From Streptomyces sp. MUM 178J (GTDB lineage: Bacteria > Actinomycetota > Actinomycetes > Streptomycetales > Streptomycetaceae): 64,000 nucleotides of DNA. The DNA is taken from the NCBI RefSeq assembly GCF_022414575.1, contig NZ_JADWYQ010000032.1, positions 1 through 64,000 of the forward strand, in the 5' to 3' direction. The stretch's first letter is position 1. Each line of letters begins with the position of its first letter. Positions 7,330-16,606 of the stretch are shown piece by piece. Below the pieces are notes generated by a model. The model had not been told where the DNA came from. It saw nothing but the letters and a program-made list of their open reading frames with translations, and searched no databases. The position numbers were made by a program, and so were the translations under genes.

Positions 7330-9609
7330 ATGAGCGGTGACGGTCGGGGTGACAGACGGGACGAGTCTCTCGACAGTGCGGGCGGGGGTGAGGCAGCCGG
7401 TCTGCCCTCGAGGCAGGTGCCGAGCCAGGGAGGGCCCCGTGGCGCGTCAGGGATGCCCGGCGTGGGTGCGGACCCTGATGCGTCTGACGTCCGGGGCCCG
7501 GAGGCGGAGGCGGAGGCGGTTTCCGGCACGGAGGCGGTTTCCGGCGGGCATTCCGTGCCGCCGCAGTGGGGACGTACGGGACGCCGGGGGCCCCACGGCC
7601 GGCACGCCGAACGCCAGGGGCCCCGCAGCCGGCACGCCGAACGCCAGGGCGGCAGGCGGGAGGAGTCCGTACTGCCGCCGCCCGTGAAGGCCCCTCCGTC
7701 GGACGCCAGTCTCGTCCAGCGGATGCGGGACGGCGAGGACAGCGCGTACGAGGAGCTGTTCCGCCGCCACTCGGAGGCAGTGCGCCGCTATGCGCGCAGC
7801 TGCTGCCGGGATGCGCACACCGCCGACGATCTGACGGCGGAGGTCTTCGCAAGGACGCTGCAGGCCGTCCGCAGGGGCGCTGGCCCTGAGCAGGCGGTGC
7901 GGGCGTATCTGCTGACGACGGTGCGACGGGTCGCCGCGGCCTGGACGAAGGCGGCGAAACGGGAGCATCTGGTCGATGATTTCGCGGTGTTCGCCGTGGA
8001 GGCGGCACGCAGCGCGGACGGGGCGCATGACGATGCCCTCGGTCTGGGCGCGGACGTCCGCGCGATGCACGAGGCGGAGCAGTCGCTGGCCCTGCAGGCG
8101 TTCCGTTCGCTGCCGGAGCGCTGGCAGGCGGTGCTGTGGCATACGACGGTGGAGGAGGAGTCACCGAGCGAGGTCGCGCCGCTCTTCGGGCTGACGGCCA
8201 ATGCCACGGCGGTGCTGGCCAGTCGGGCACGGGAAGGGCTCAAGCAGGCGTATCTGCAGGCCCATGTGAGCTCCGCTCTCACCTCGGGTGGGGATTGTGC
8301 GCGGTATGCGGACCGGCTGGGTGCGTATGCCCGCGGGGGGCTGCGGATGCGGGCGGAGCGGGGACTGCGCAGGCATCTGGAGGAGTGCGCCAGGTGCCGG
8401 CTGGCCGCCGGCGAGCTGGAGCATGTCAACGCGGGCATTCCGGCGTTGCTGCCGGTCGCGGTCATCGGCTGGTTCGCCGCCGGCTATTCGCTCAAGGCCG
8501 CGGGCGTGGCGGCCGGAGGGGCCGCCGGGGCTGCGGGTGCGGCTGCCGGCGGAGCGTCCGGGAGCGCCGGAGCATCGGGGGCTGCCGGTTCGGCGGCTGC
8601 GGGAGGTGCCGCAGGCGGCGCAGGCGGCGCAGGCGGTTCATCGACCGCTTCGGCAGCGGCCGGCGCAAGCGGTACCGCAGGGGCCAGCGGTTCGGCGGGG
8701 GCGAGCGCAGGCGGTTCATCGACCGGTTCGGCAGCGGCCGGCGGTGCAGCGGGCGAGGGCGTAGGGGCCGCCGCCAAGGCGACCGTCGCGGCGGCGCTGG
8801 CCGCCGCAGCCGCGGCGGCCATCGTCTGGGCGATGGCCGGTGACCGGGAAATCCGGTCCGAGCCTGCGCCACAGGCCAAGCCGCCCGCGGCGCAGCCGGT
8901 GCCGCCTCCGGAGCCTGCGCCGTCGTCGCCGTCCCCGGAGCCGTCCGAGCCGCCTGCCGCGCGCGCGGCGGCACCCGCCGTGCCGTCGTCCTCGGCAACG
9001 CCGCCCGCTGCCCCGACACCGACGCCCGCGCCCACACCATCCAAGGCGCCCACGCCAACGCCCACGCCGACGCCGACGCCGACCCCGGCTTCTGTGACCC
9101 CCACCCCCGAGCCGAGCCCGACGCCCACTCCGACCCCCACTCCGACGCCCACACCGGAACCGCCGCCTCCGGCCCCGGAGGTCTACCAGGTCAACCAGCT
9201 CCGCTACGGGGTCCTCGGCGACCACACGGGCCCGGAAGTGCGGCTGGGCGGGAGCAGCTGGCTCTGGCAGCGCTGGGGCATGTCGATCGCCGGCACGCAC
9301 TTCGCCCATGGGGTCACCGTGCACGGCAAGTCCTCCGTGACCATCGACCTCAACCGGTCCTGCTCCGCCTACCGGGCCAGGGCGGGCGTGGACGACATGA
9401 TGCTGGGGCTGGGCGCGGTGCGGTTCTCCGTCTATGGGGACGGGACGCGGCTGTGGCGTTCGCCGGTGGTCCGCAGCGGGGATCCGGCGGTGCCGGTGAA
9501 TGTGTCGCTCATCGGCCGCAAGACGCTGCGGCTGGTCGTGGAGCCGCAGTCGCCGTTCGACGCCGCCGCGCTCGCGGACTGGGCCGAGTCGCGGATCAGC
9601 TGCCGCTGA
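7330..9609 (+). CDS. Membrane-tethered ECF sigma factor with ZAS zinc finger and NPCBM-like carbohydrate-binding tail
   Basis: A single polypeptide of 759 residues (ATG 7330, RBS GGGAG). Domains: disordered N-terminus to about 115; sigma region 2 at about 120-200 (YEELFRRHSEAVRRYAR, DDLTAEVFARTLQAVR); region 4 at about 255-310 (SLPERWQAVLWHTTVEEES); a zinc-binding anti-sigma-like segment at about 325-365 with HLEECARC (H-x3-C-x2-C); hydrophobic stretch at 369-385; a long Ala/Gly/Ser-rich linker; an alanine-rich transmembrane helix at about 480-503; a Pro/Thr repeat wall-spanning region to about 615; and a C-terminal NPCBM-like domain (residues about 617-759, WGMSIAGTHFAHGVTVHGKS). Sensing, anchoring and transcription parts are thus fused, as reported for actinobacterial ECF groups with long C-terminal extensions. 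Its signal and promoters are unknown; wall polysaccharide is a reasonable guess. Confidence 0.85.
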   Translation: MSGDGRGDRRDESLDSAGGGEAAGLPSRQVPSQGGPRGASGMPGVGADPDASDVRGPEAEAEAVSGTEAVSGGHSVPPQWGRTGRRGPHGRHAERQGPRSRHAERQGGRREESVLPPPVKAPPSDASLVQRMRDGEDSAYEELFRRHSEAVRRYARSCCRDAHTADDLTAEVFARTLQAVRRGAGPEQAVRAYLLTTVRRVAAAWTKAAKREHLVDDFAVFAVEAARSADGAHDDALGLGADVRAMHEAEQSLALQAFRSLPERWQAVLWHTTVEEESPSEVAPLFGLTANATAVLASRAREGLKQAYLQAHVSSALTSGGDCARYADRLGAYARGGLRMRAERGLRRHLEECARCRLAAGELEHVNAGIPALLPVAVIGWFAAGYSLKAAGVAAGGAAGAAGAAAGGASGSAGASGAAGSAAAGGAAGGAGGAGGSSTASAAAGASGTAGASGSAGASAGGSSTGSAAAGGAAGEGVGAAAKATVAAALAAAAAAAIVWAMAGDREIRSEPAPQAKPPAAQPVPPPEPAPSSPSPEPSEPPAARAAAPAVPSSSATPPAAPTPTPAPTPSKAPTPTPTPTPTPTPASVTPTPEPSPTPTPTPTPTPTPEPPPPAPEVYQVNQLRYGVLGDHTGPEVRLGGSSWLWQRWGMSIAGTHFAHGVTVHGKSSVTIDLNRSCSAYRARAGVDDMMLGLGAVRFSVYGDGTRLWRSPVVRSGDPAVPVNVSLIGRKTLRLVVEPQSPFDAAALADWAESRISCR

Positions 9610-9643
9610 CGCGCTCCGGGCGGCCGCTTCCGGCGACGGGCGG

Positions 9644-11884
9644 TCAGGCCTGGAGGGTGCGGCGCGGCGGGACGCCGGCTGCGACGGCTCGCTGGCGAGG
9701 GGCGGCCGCGCCCGTCCAGCAGGTGCCGCGGCGGGACAGCAGCCGTCTGAGCCAGAGTTCGGTCGAGACGAGTTCGGCCAGCCCGTCCAGGGGGACGGGT
9801 TCCCCGTCGGCGGCCGCCCGCAGGGCTTTGCGGACGACCCGGGCCTCCACCAGTCCGGCGTCCGCCAGCAGCGGGGCGTCGAAGAGCGCCATCAGATGCG
9901 GCAGCGCGGCGCGCAGCCCTGCGCGCGCCGCCGCGGCGGCGTAGGCGTGGGTGGTCGCGCCCCAGCCCGGCGGCAGGTCGTGGATGCCCGTGCCCGCGAG
10001 CACGTCGCGCAGGATCGCGGCACGCGCGCCCGGCTGGACCCGCAGCGACTCGGGCAGTCCGCGGCAGGCGCGTACGACGGCGTTGTCGAGGAACGGGGCG
10101 TGCAGCCGCTGGCTGCGGATCTCCGCGGCCTGCTCCAGAATCCGCTGGTCGACGGCGTGGCGGGCGAGGGCGGCGCGCGCTCGTGCCTCGCCGGGGCGCT
10201 GCACGGAGACGGGCCGGGTCGCCGCCGCGTTGAGGCGAACCGATACTTCCGCCAGCGCCTCACCGGTCAGCCAGCGTGCGGCCGGCCCCGGCCGGGACCA
10301 GGCGAGGGCGGCGAGCGAGGCGCTGAGCGGCCCGTCGGCGTCCATGAGGTCGGCGAAGCCGTCCCGTGCGGCGCCCTGCCGGCGCCCCGTACCCCGACCG
10401 CCCGGGCCGCCGCTGCCCGCGCCGCGACCCGGCACGCGGTTGGCCTCCAGCAGCCGCCCGGCGGCCTTTTCCATGCCGGTGCGGTAGGAGGTGCGGGCCA
10501 GTCGGCGGGCGGCGCGGTAGACGGTCAGCGGAATGAACAGCGACTGCGGCGACGACCCTTCGGCGCGCGCGAGGGCGGTGACGGGCCGCAGCAGATGGCG
10601 GCGGCGCCGGTCCATCAGCAGATCGGCAAGCCGGGCCGGATGGGCGTCCAGCACCTGTCGTGCTCCGGCCCCGGTGAAGTGGTCGGCGCTGCCCGCGGCG
10701 AGCCGGGAGCGGTGGCGTTCCGCGGTGACGAGCGAGGGCGCGGGCTCATCGGTCAGCGGCCCGCTGTCGAGTCCCGCGAAAGGGAGGCCCTCCTCGCCTG
10801 CGGCGACCACGACATGGTGCAGCCGGGGGTTGGAGGCGATGGCGCGGGCGCGTTCCAGTTCCGCTTCGCGGGCCTCGCGGCCGCCGGTGGCCAGATCGTT
10901 GAAGGTGACGGCGAGGAGCCGCTCGCCCGCTCCCGTGCCGTGTCCCAGTACGGTCCCGGGGACGCCGGGCAGCCCGGCGGCGAGCAGCGCGAGCGTGCCG
11001 GACGCGCTGCCTCCCGACAGGTCCGCGCCGATGCCGGGCGCGGGCCCGGGGCGTCCGCGGGCGGCGCGCCGGTCGGCCGGGCCCATGCCCGGCACGGGGC
11101 CCGGATCGGGCGGCAGGGTCTCGGGCGCGTGCCGGGGGGCGGTGAGGCGGGCTCGTACGGCCTCGATCAGGGCGTCCCGTACGCCGTCGACGGCGCGGTC
11201 CGGGTCGATCTGAGGTCCGGCGACGGCGAGCGAGGCGACCGGCTCGTATCCGGTGATCTCCCGCGAGCCCTCGCGGAGGATCAGCGCATGGCCTGGCGGG
11301 ATGCGCTTGACCCCTTCGTACGGGGTGGAGTCGCCGAGCGCCTCAGGGCTCTCCGGGCAGGCGAGCAGCGCCGCGAGGTGCCCGATGTCGAGTTGGGCCT
11401 CGATCAGGTCGGCGAGCGGCAGGGCGGCGGTGGCGTAGGCGGTGCCACCCGCCCACGGGGTGTAGAAGACGGGTCTGGCGCCTGCGAGATCGCCGATCAC
11501 GGTGATGCGGCGGCCGACCTGAACGACGGCCGTGTAGCTGCCGGGCCAGGCCGTGAGATGCCGCAGTGCGCCCCCGCGCGCTGCGAAGAGGCCGAGTCTG
11601 AGCTGTTCGTCGCCGGCCCCGCAGCAGCCCAGGACGGCGAGCCTGGCGACGGGGGCGGCCCCGGTGGGCCGAGGGGGAGCGTCGGCGGTGACGACGCGGA
11701 TCTCGTCGGGTCGCCAGTCGCCCACGGCCCACAGCGGATCCGGGTCTCCCCACAGCAGCTGGGAGCCGACGGGGTGGACGGTGCGGGCTTCGTCGGACGC
11801 GTCGGCGGGGTCGGCGGGGTCCCCGACGGCCCCGGCCGTGCCGAAGTGCGCGGCGATACTGCTCCAACCCACCAGCCACCGCAT
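9644..11884 (-). CDS. Asparagine-synthase-related protein (no glutaminase cysteine)
   Basis: 746 residues from the ATG at 11884, set by GGAGG five bases upstream (11890-11894). The N-terminal half has the class-II glutamine amidotransferase fold outline (LTAWPGSYTAVVQVG, VIGDLAGARPVFYTP) but begins MRWL, so the N-terminal catalytic cysteine of true AsnB is absent and ammonia release from glutamine is unlikely. The C-terminal half has an ATP-pyrophosphatase loop (GADLSGGSASGTLALLAA) and helical AsnB-like features. This pattern is shared with beta-lactam synthetases and lasso-peptide cyclases, which adenylate a carboxylate without using glutamine. No precursor peptide or protease gene is adjacent. 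It appears to be a conserved Streptomyces gene of unknown substrate. Confidence 0.72.
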   Translation of the reverse strand: MRWLVGWSSIAAHFGTAGAVGDPADPADASDEARTVHPVGSQLLWGDPDPLWAVGDWRPDEIRVVTADAPPRPTGAAPVARLAVLGCCGAGDEQLRLGLFAARGGALRHLTAWPGSYTAVVQVGRRITVIGDLAGARPVFYTPWAGGTAYATAALPLADLIEAQLDIGHLAALLACPESPEALGDSTPYEGVKRIPPGHALILREGSREITGYEPVASLAVAGPQIDPDRAVDGVRDALIEAVRARLTAPRHAPETLPPDPGPVPGMGPADRRAARGRPGPAPGIGADLSGGSASGTLALLAAGLPGVPGTVLGHGTGAGERLLAVTFNDLATGGREAREAELERARAIASNPRLHHVVVAAGEEGLPFAGLDSGPLTDEPAPSLVTAERHRSRLAAGSADHFTGAGARQVLDAHPARLADLLMDRRRRHLLRPVTALARAEGSSPQSLFIPLTVYRAARRLARTSYRTGMEKAAGRLLEANRVPGRGAGSGGPGGRGTGRRQGAARDGFADLMDADGPLSASLAALAWSRPGPAARWLTGEALAEVSVRLNAAATRPVSVQRPGEARARAALARHAVDQRILEQAAEIRSQRLHAPFLDNAVVRACRGLPESLRVQPGARAAILRDVLAGTGIHDLPPGWGATTHAYAAAAARAGLRAALPHLMALFDAPLLADAGLVEARVVRKALRAAADGEPVPLDGLAELVSTELWLRRLLSRRGTCWTGAAAPRQRAVAAGVPPRRTLQA

Positions 11885-12880
11885 CGCCGCCTCCACAGGT
11901 TGTGGACAACCACATCCGCCGCTTCACATCTGGGGGACATGCTGCCACGAAGGAGGCGCGCACGCGGGGCTGCGGGTAGCGCACGCAAAATGTGAACGCG
12001 CCCCTGGCATGGGCCACTTACCGCCCCGACGCACCCTTGCGCGCCCCCTTCACGCCCCTGGAAGTGCGCCCGCACTTCACCTCAATGGACGCGAACAAGC
12101 CCTCAGAAGTGGGAAGTTGGCCCATGCAGGAACGTCGACATTCGGCCAATCTGCGACAGGAACGCGGGCCGCACACACGTCCGTACGGATGGCTGTGCAG
12201 GCTGCCGGGAGGAGTCGCCGATCCCCGCACGGCGACCGCACGGGCGGCCCCGAGACGACCCCGGGGCGGTCTCGACGCACGATCCGGGAGACGCGGCACG
12301 CCCCCCGGACCGGTCCGCCGCCCGCGGGGATTGAGGCGGCGGCATCCCCCAGCCCACCGGTGAAGTCCACGGCGGGCCGACCCACGCAGCACTCATGGAA
12401 GCGGTCCCCCACCAGTCGGGCCAGAGCGCACGCACAGGCGCACGGCCACACGCCCGGAGCACGGCACCACGGGGCGCGAAGGGACGAACGGGGCGGACGG
12501 GGCGGGCCCGCCGCCTCGCGTTCCGGCCGCGCCGCAGGGCCGGACCCCGCCCCTTCGCGCCTCCCCGCGCCCGCCCGCCCGCCCCGGCCGGCCGGCCACC
12601 CTCGGCGGACCGGCCGCCGACCGGCCAACCGCCCGTCGTCAGAAACCCGTCGCGCGTTACGCACAACAATCTCGCCATACGGAACACCGCCCCTTAACGG
12701 TCGGGATGCGGCGAACTACGCTGGGTTTACTGATGTTCTCCGCGGGGGCGCATATTCCCGGGGGCTCGGCCACAAGCCTTTGCAGCCGTGATCCCGGGGG
12801 TGTGGACCAGGAGGACTCAGCACGAAAGCCGCGCGCCCGGGCAGCGACGCGGCGGCCGTCTGTGTGTCGAGGGGTGGCGC
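11885..12880. other. Long intergenic region between divergent genes; no convincing gene
   Basis: About 1 kb separates the asparagine-synthase-like gene from the NsdA-like regulator. Frames here are short, Arg/Pro-rich and mutually overlapping, and none has a ribosome site. One perfect DnaA-box-like nonamer, TTGTCCACA on the minus strand, sits at 11901-11909 just upstream of the leftward gene. A peptide-length frame from 12085 was considered but is unsupported. The region presumably holds two divergent promoters and leaders. Confidence 0.5.
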
Positions 12881-14299
12881 ATGTCCAGGGAGCAACGCGG
12901 GCCGAACGAGAAGCTCGGCACCGTTCTCGCCCTCGCGGGAATCAGCAACGCCGGCCTCGCCCGGCGGGTCAACGACCTCGGGGCGCAGCGCGGTCTGACC
13001 CTTCGCTACGACAAGACCTCGGTGGCACGGTGGGTGTCGAAGGGCATGGTGCCGCAAGGCGCCGCGCCCCATCTCATCGCCGCGGCGATCGGGGCGAAGC
13101 TCGGCCGTCCCGTGCCGCTGCACGAGATCGGCCTCGCCGACGCCGACCCGGCCCCGGAGGTCGGTCTCGCCTTCCCGCGCGACGTCGGCGAGGCGGTGAA
13201 GACGGCCACCGAGCTGTACCGACTCGACCTCGCGGGCCGGCGCACCGGCAGCGGCGGGATCTGGCAGTCGTTGGCCGGATCGTTCGCGGTGAGCGCCTAC
13301 GCGACCCCCGCGTCCCGCTGGCTGATAACGCCCGCCGACTCCTCGGTCGAGCGTTCGGCGGACGGCGGCGACGAGGCTCCCGCGCGGGTGGGCCACAGCG
13401 ACGTGGCGAAACTGCGCGAGGCGGCCGAGGACGCCCGCCGCTGGGACTCCAAATACGGAGGCGGGGACTGGCGTTCGTCGATGGTCCCGGAATGCCTGAG
13501 GGTGGACGCGGCCCCGCTGCTCCTCGGCTCCTACTCGGACGAGGTGGGCCGCGGACTCTTCGGCGCGACCGCGGAACTGACCCGGCTGGCCGGCTGGATG
13601 GCCTTCGACACCGGGCAGCAGGAGGCGGCGCAGCGCTACTACATCCAGGCGCTGCGGCTCGCCCGCGCGGCCGCGGACGTGCCCCTGGGTGGCTATGTGC
13701 TGGCCTCGATGTCCCTCCAGGCCACCTACCGCGGCTTCGCCGACGAGGGCGTCGACCTCGCCCAGGCGGCGCTGGAGCGCAACCGCGGCCTCGCCACCGC
13801 CCGCACGATGAGCTTCTTCCGGCTGGTCGAGGCCCGCGCACACGCCAAGGCCAACGACGCCTCGGCGGCCGGCTCCGCCCTGCGTGCCGCCGAGGGCTGG
13901 CTGGAGCGCTCCCGCGAGGGAGACACCGACCCGACGTGGCTCGGCTTCTACTCGTACGACCGCTTTGCCGCCGACGCCGCCGAGTGCTACCGCGATCTGA
14001 AGGCGCCCCGCCAAGTGCGCCGCTTCACCGAGCAGGCGCTGTCGCGGCCCACGGAGGAGTTCGTCCGCTCCCACGGGCTGCGGCTGGTGGTCTCGGCGGT
14101 CGCCGAGCTGGAGTCGGGGAACCTGGACGCGGCCTGCGCGGCGGGCACGCGCGCGGTGGAGGTCGCCGGGCGCATCTCCTCGGCCCGTACGACGGAGTAT
14201 GTGCGGGATCTGCTGCACCGACTGGAGCCGTACGGGGACGAGCCGAGAGTGGTGGAGCTCAGGGAGCGGGCCCGGCCGCTTCTGATGGCCCCGGCGTAG
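12881..14299 (+). CDS. NsdA-like TPR regulator, sporulation-associated
   Basis: 472 residues from the ATG at 12881 with GAGGGG seven bases upstream. The N-terminus ([20 protein letters not shown], then [10 protein letters not shown]) is a Cro/XRE-like helix-turn-helix. The remainder is helical with TPR-like repeats ([40 protein letters not shown]). This is the architecture of NsdA and its Streptomyces paralogues, pleiotropic regulators that affect sporulation and antibiotic production. Which paralogue this is cannot be proven here; from remembered gene order (next to trmB) I expect the sporulation-associated one rather than NsdA itself. Whether it binds DNA is not evident. Confidence 0.75.
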   Translation: MSREQRGPNEKLGTVLALAGISNAGLARRVNDLGAQRGLTLRYDKTSVARWVSKGMVPQGAAPHLIAAAIGAKLGRPVPLHEIGLADADPAPEVGLAFPRDVGEAVKTATELYRLDLAGRRTGSGGIWQSLAGSFAVSAYATPASRWLITPADSSVERSADGGDEAPARVGHSDVAKLREAAEDARRWDSKYGGGDWRSSMVPECLRVDAAPLLLGSYSDEVGRGLFGATAELTRLAGWMAFDTGQQEAAQRYYIQALRLARAAADVPLGGYVLASMSLQATYRGFADEGVDLAQAALERNRGLATARTMSFFRLVEARAHAKANDASAAGSALRAAEGWLERSREGDTDPTWLGFYSYDRFAADAAECYRDLKAPRQVRRFTEQALSRPTEEFVRSHGLRLVVSAVAELESGNLDAACAAGTRAVEVAGRISSARTTEYVRDLLHRLEPYGDEPRVVELRERARPLLMAPA

Positions 14300-14405
14300 C
14301 CTGCGCGCAGCCGCCCGCGGTCGCGGTGAGGCGCACACCACTGTCTGAGCTGGTTTAACGGCATTGTCAGTGGGCCAGTGCAGTATCGGGGTGGGAGGTG
14401 TCGCG

Positions 14406-15614
14406 TTGAGGGCGTACGACTGTGAGGTGCTGGTGGTCGGCGGCGGGATCGTCGGCCTGTCGACCGCGTATGCGCTCACCCGGGCTGCGCCCGGCACCAA
14501 GGTGACGGTCCTGGAGAAGGAGCCCGGACCGGCCCGCCACCAGACCGGACGGAACAGCGGCGTGATCCACAGCGGCGTCTACTACCGTCCCGGCTCGCTG
14601 AAGGCGCGGTTCGCGGTGCGCGGCGCGGCCGAGATGGTGAAGTTCTGCGCGGAGTACGGCATCGACTGTGCGGTCACCGGGAAGCTGATCGTCGCCACGG
14701 ATCGCGAGGAGCTGCCCCGGCTGCACGCCCTGGTGCAGCGCGGCCGGGAGAACGGCATTCCGGTGCGGGAGCTCGGCGCCGCGCAGATCACGGAGCACGA
14801 GCCACAGGTGCGGGGCCTCGCCGCGATCCACGTCGGCACCACGGGGGTGTGCGACTTCCGCGCGGTGGCCGCCCAGCTGGCCGCCTCCGCGGAGGCCTCC
14901 GGCACGGACATCCGGTACGGGGAAGAGGTCGCCGTGGTCGACCGGCGCGCCTGGGGCGTGGCGGTGCGCACGACCGCGGGCACGGTGATACGGGCCCGCG
15001 TCCTCGTGAACTGCGCGGGGCTGCACTGCGACCGGGTGGCCCGGCTGGCGGGCGACGACCCCGGCATGCGGATCGTCCCCTTCCGGGGCGAGTACTACGA
15101 GCTGACCAGGCCCGCGCTGGTGCGCGGCCTGGTGTATCCGGTCCCCGACCCGGCCTTCCCCTTCCTCGGCGTCCATCTGACCCGAGGCGTCGACGGGGAG
15201 GTCCACGTCGGGCCGAACGCGGTCCCGGCCCTGGCCCGCGAGGGCTACCGCTGGTCCACGGTCCGCCCGGCCGAGCTGGCCGCCACCCTGGCCTGGCCCG
15301 GCTCCTGGCGCATCGCCCAGCGCCACTGGCGGTACGGGGCGGGCGAACTGCACCGCTCTCTGTCGAAGCCGGCCTTCCTCGCAGCGGTGCGGAGGCTCCT
15401 TCCGGAGATCACCGAAGCCGATCTGCGGCCCGCCGCGGCGGGTGTGCGCGCACAGGCCGTACTGCGCGACGGCACGCTCGTGGACGACTTCCTCATCCAT
15501 GAGTCCCCCCGCGCGGTCCACGTGCTGAACGCCCCCTCCCCCGCGGCGACCGCCTCCCTCCCCATCGGCCGCGAAATCGCCGCCCGGGCGCTGGCGGCCC
15601 TGGCGGAGGGATAG
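14406..15614 (+). CDS. lhgO: L-2-hydroxyglutarate oxidase-like FAD oxidoreductase
   Basis: DAO-family flavoprotein of about 402 residues. FAD-binding GGGIVGLSTAYAL lies near the N-terminus, followed by HQTGRNSGVIHSGVYY, the substrate-site signature of LhgO-type enzymes that oxidise L-2-hydroxyglutarate to 2-oxoglutarate. The C-terminus has GVRAQAVLRDGTLVDDF and NAPSPAATASLPIG, also typical. The TTG at 14406 is preferred because GGGAGG (14393-14398) precedes it and the Rossmann strand begins seven residues later, as in relatives; TTG 14364 and GTG 14370 are alternatives. It probably feeds electrons to the membrane quinone pool. Substrate is inferred by family. Confidence 0.78.
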   Translation: MRAYDCEVLVVGGGIVGLSTAYALTRAAPGTKVTVLEKEPGPARHQTGRNSGVIHSGVYYRPGSLKARFAVRGAAEMVKFCAEYGIDCAVTGKLIVATDREELPRLHALVQRGRENGIPVRELGAAQITEHEPQVRGLAAIHVGTTGVCDFRAVAAQLAASAEASGTDIRYGEEVAVVDRRAWGVAVRTTAGTVIRARVLVNCAGLHCDRVARLAGDDPGMRIVPFRGEYYELTRPALVRGLVYPVPDPAFPFLGVHLTRGVDGEVHVGPNAVPALAREGYRWSTVRPAELAATLAWPGSWRIAQRHWRYGAGELHRSLSKPAFLAAVRRLLPEITEADLRPAAAGVRAQAVLRDGTLVDDFLIHESPRAVHVLNAPSPAATASLPIGREIAARALAALAEG

Positions 15615-15619
15615 GGGCC

Positions 15620-15690
15620 GGGGCTCCGCCCCAGACCCCGTCCCCGGGGCTCCGCCCCCGGACCCCGCTCCTCAAACGCCGGCGAGGCTG
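15620..15690. repeat. G+C-rich intergenic repeat common in Streptomyces
   Basis: Two near-identical copies of GGGGCTCCGCCCC (15620-15632 and 15646-15658), each followed by GACCCCG-like bases, then CTCCTCAAACGCCGGCGAGG. I recognise this word combination as a dispersed intergenic element of streptomycetes. Its self-complementary parts could fold and end transcription of the upstream oxidase gene. Confidence 0.55.
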
Positions 15691-15737
15691 AATTGCCGCC
15701 GCAGGCCCGCTGCTCCGGGCCGTAGAATCGGGGCATT

Positions 15738-16556
15738 GTGTCTGAGCAGCTTCGAAACGCCGTGCCCGGTGACCGTCCCGACCGCGCACCGTCCGGCGCC
15801 ACCCCTGTGAGTCACCGGGCCAAGGGGGAACCGCGCTTCCCCGGCGGTCCCGCCGCCGATCCCGCAGGATCGCACCACGAGCGGCGGATCCGGAGCTTCC
15901 AGCCGCGGCGGAGCCGGGTCACCGCGGGGCAGGCCGACGCGCTGCAGCGGCTGTGGCCCGTCTGGGGTCTGGACATCGACGGCCGGCGCGTCCTCGACCT
16001 GGACGAGATGTTCGACGGGCTGCCCGTCGTCCTCGAGATCGGTTTCGGCATGGGCGAGGCCACCGCTCAGATGGCCGCGGAGGACCCGCACACCGGCATC
16101 CTCGCGGTCGATGTGCACACCCCCGGTCAGGGCAACCTGCTCGCCCTGGCCGAGCGCAACGGCCTGTCCAACGTCCGGGTGGCCAACGGCGACGCGATCA
16201 TCCTGCTCCGCGAAATGCTGCGGCCCGGCTCGCTCGACGGCGTGCGCGTCTACTTCCCCGACCCCTGGCCCAAGAAGCGGCACCACAAGCGACGGCTGAT
16301 CCAGCCCGAGTTCCTCACGCAGGCCGCCGAGCGGATGAAGCCCGACGCCGTGCTGCACTGCGCCACGGACTGGGAGCCGTACGCAGAGCGGATGCTCGAG
16401 GTGCTCACCGCGCACCCGGACTTCCAGAACACCCAGCCGGACGGCGGGTACGCCCCCCGCCCCGCGTTCCGGCCGCTGACCCGATTCGAAGGCCAGGGAC
16501 TCGAGAAGGGCCATGTGGTGCACGACCTGCTGTTCCGCCGGGTATCACCCTCCTGA
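15738..16556 (+). CDS. trmB: tRNA (guanosine(46)-N7)-methyltransferase
   Basis: Class-I SAM methyltransferase that methylates N7 of G46 in the tRNA variable loop. The SAM motif is LEIGFGMGEATAQMA, the acidic motif AVDVHTPG, and the hallmark TrmB stretch YFPDPWPKKRHHKRRL with the catalytic Asp. The C-terminal TDWEPYAERMLEVL also matches. Length is 272 residues from the GTG at 15738, including an N-terminal disordered extension of about 45 residues common in actinobacteria. Confidence 0.93.
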   Translation: MSEQLRNAVPGDRPDRAPSGATPVSHRAKGEPRFPGGPAADPAGSHHERRIRSFQPRRSRVTAGQADALQRLWPVWGLDIDGRRVLDLDEMFDGLPVVLEIGFGMGEATAQMAAEDPHTGILAVDVHTPGQGNLLALAERNGLSNVRVANGDAIILLREMLRPGSLDGVRVYFPDPWPKKRHHKRRLIQPEFLTQAAERMKPDAVLHCATDWEPYAERMLEVLTAHPDFQNTQPDGGYAPRPAFRPLTRFEGQGLEKGHVVHDLLFRRVSPS

Positions 16557-16606
16557 TCGCAGCTACAACACGGTCGCACACTGTCAGTACGCCTCGTTAG
16601 GGTCGT

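Noticed and set aside
6690..8230. Long minus-strand Pro/Arg-rich frame across the TetR and sigma genes
   Set aside because: Antisense of GC-biased real genes; no domain.
12085..12363. Possible small gene or peptide precursor between the asparagine-synthase-like gene and the NsdA-like regulator
   Set aside because: Attractive as a lasso-type precursor, but no ribosome site, no leader/core pattern, Arg/Pro-rich end and competing frames on both strands.
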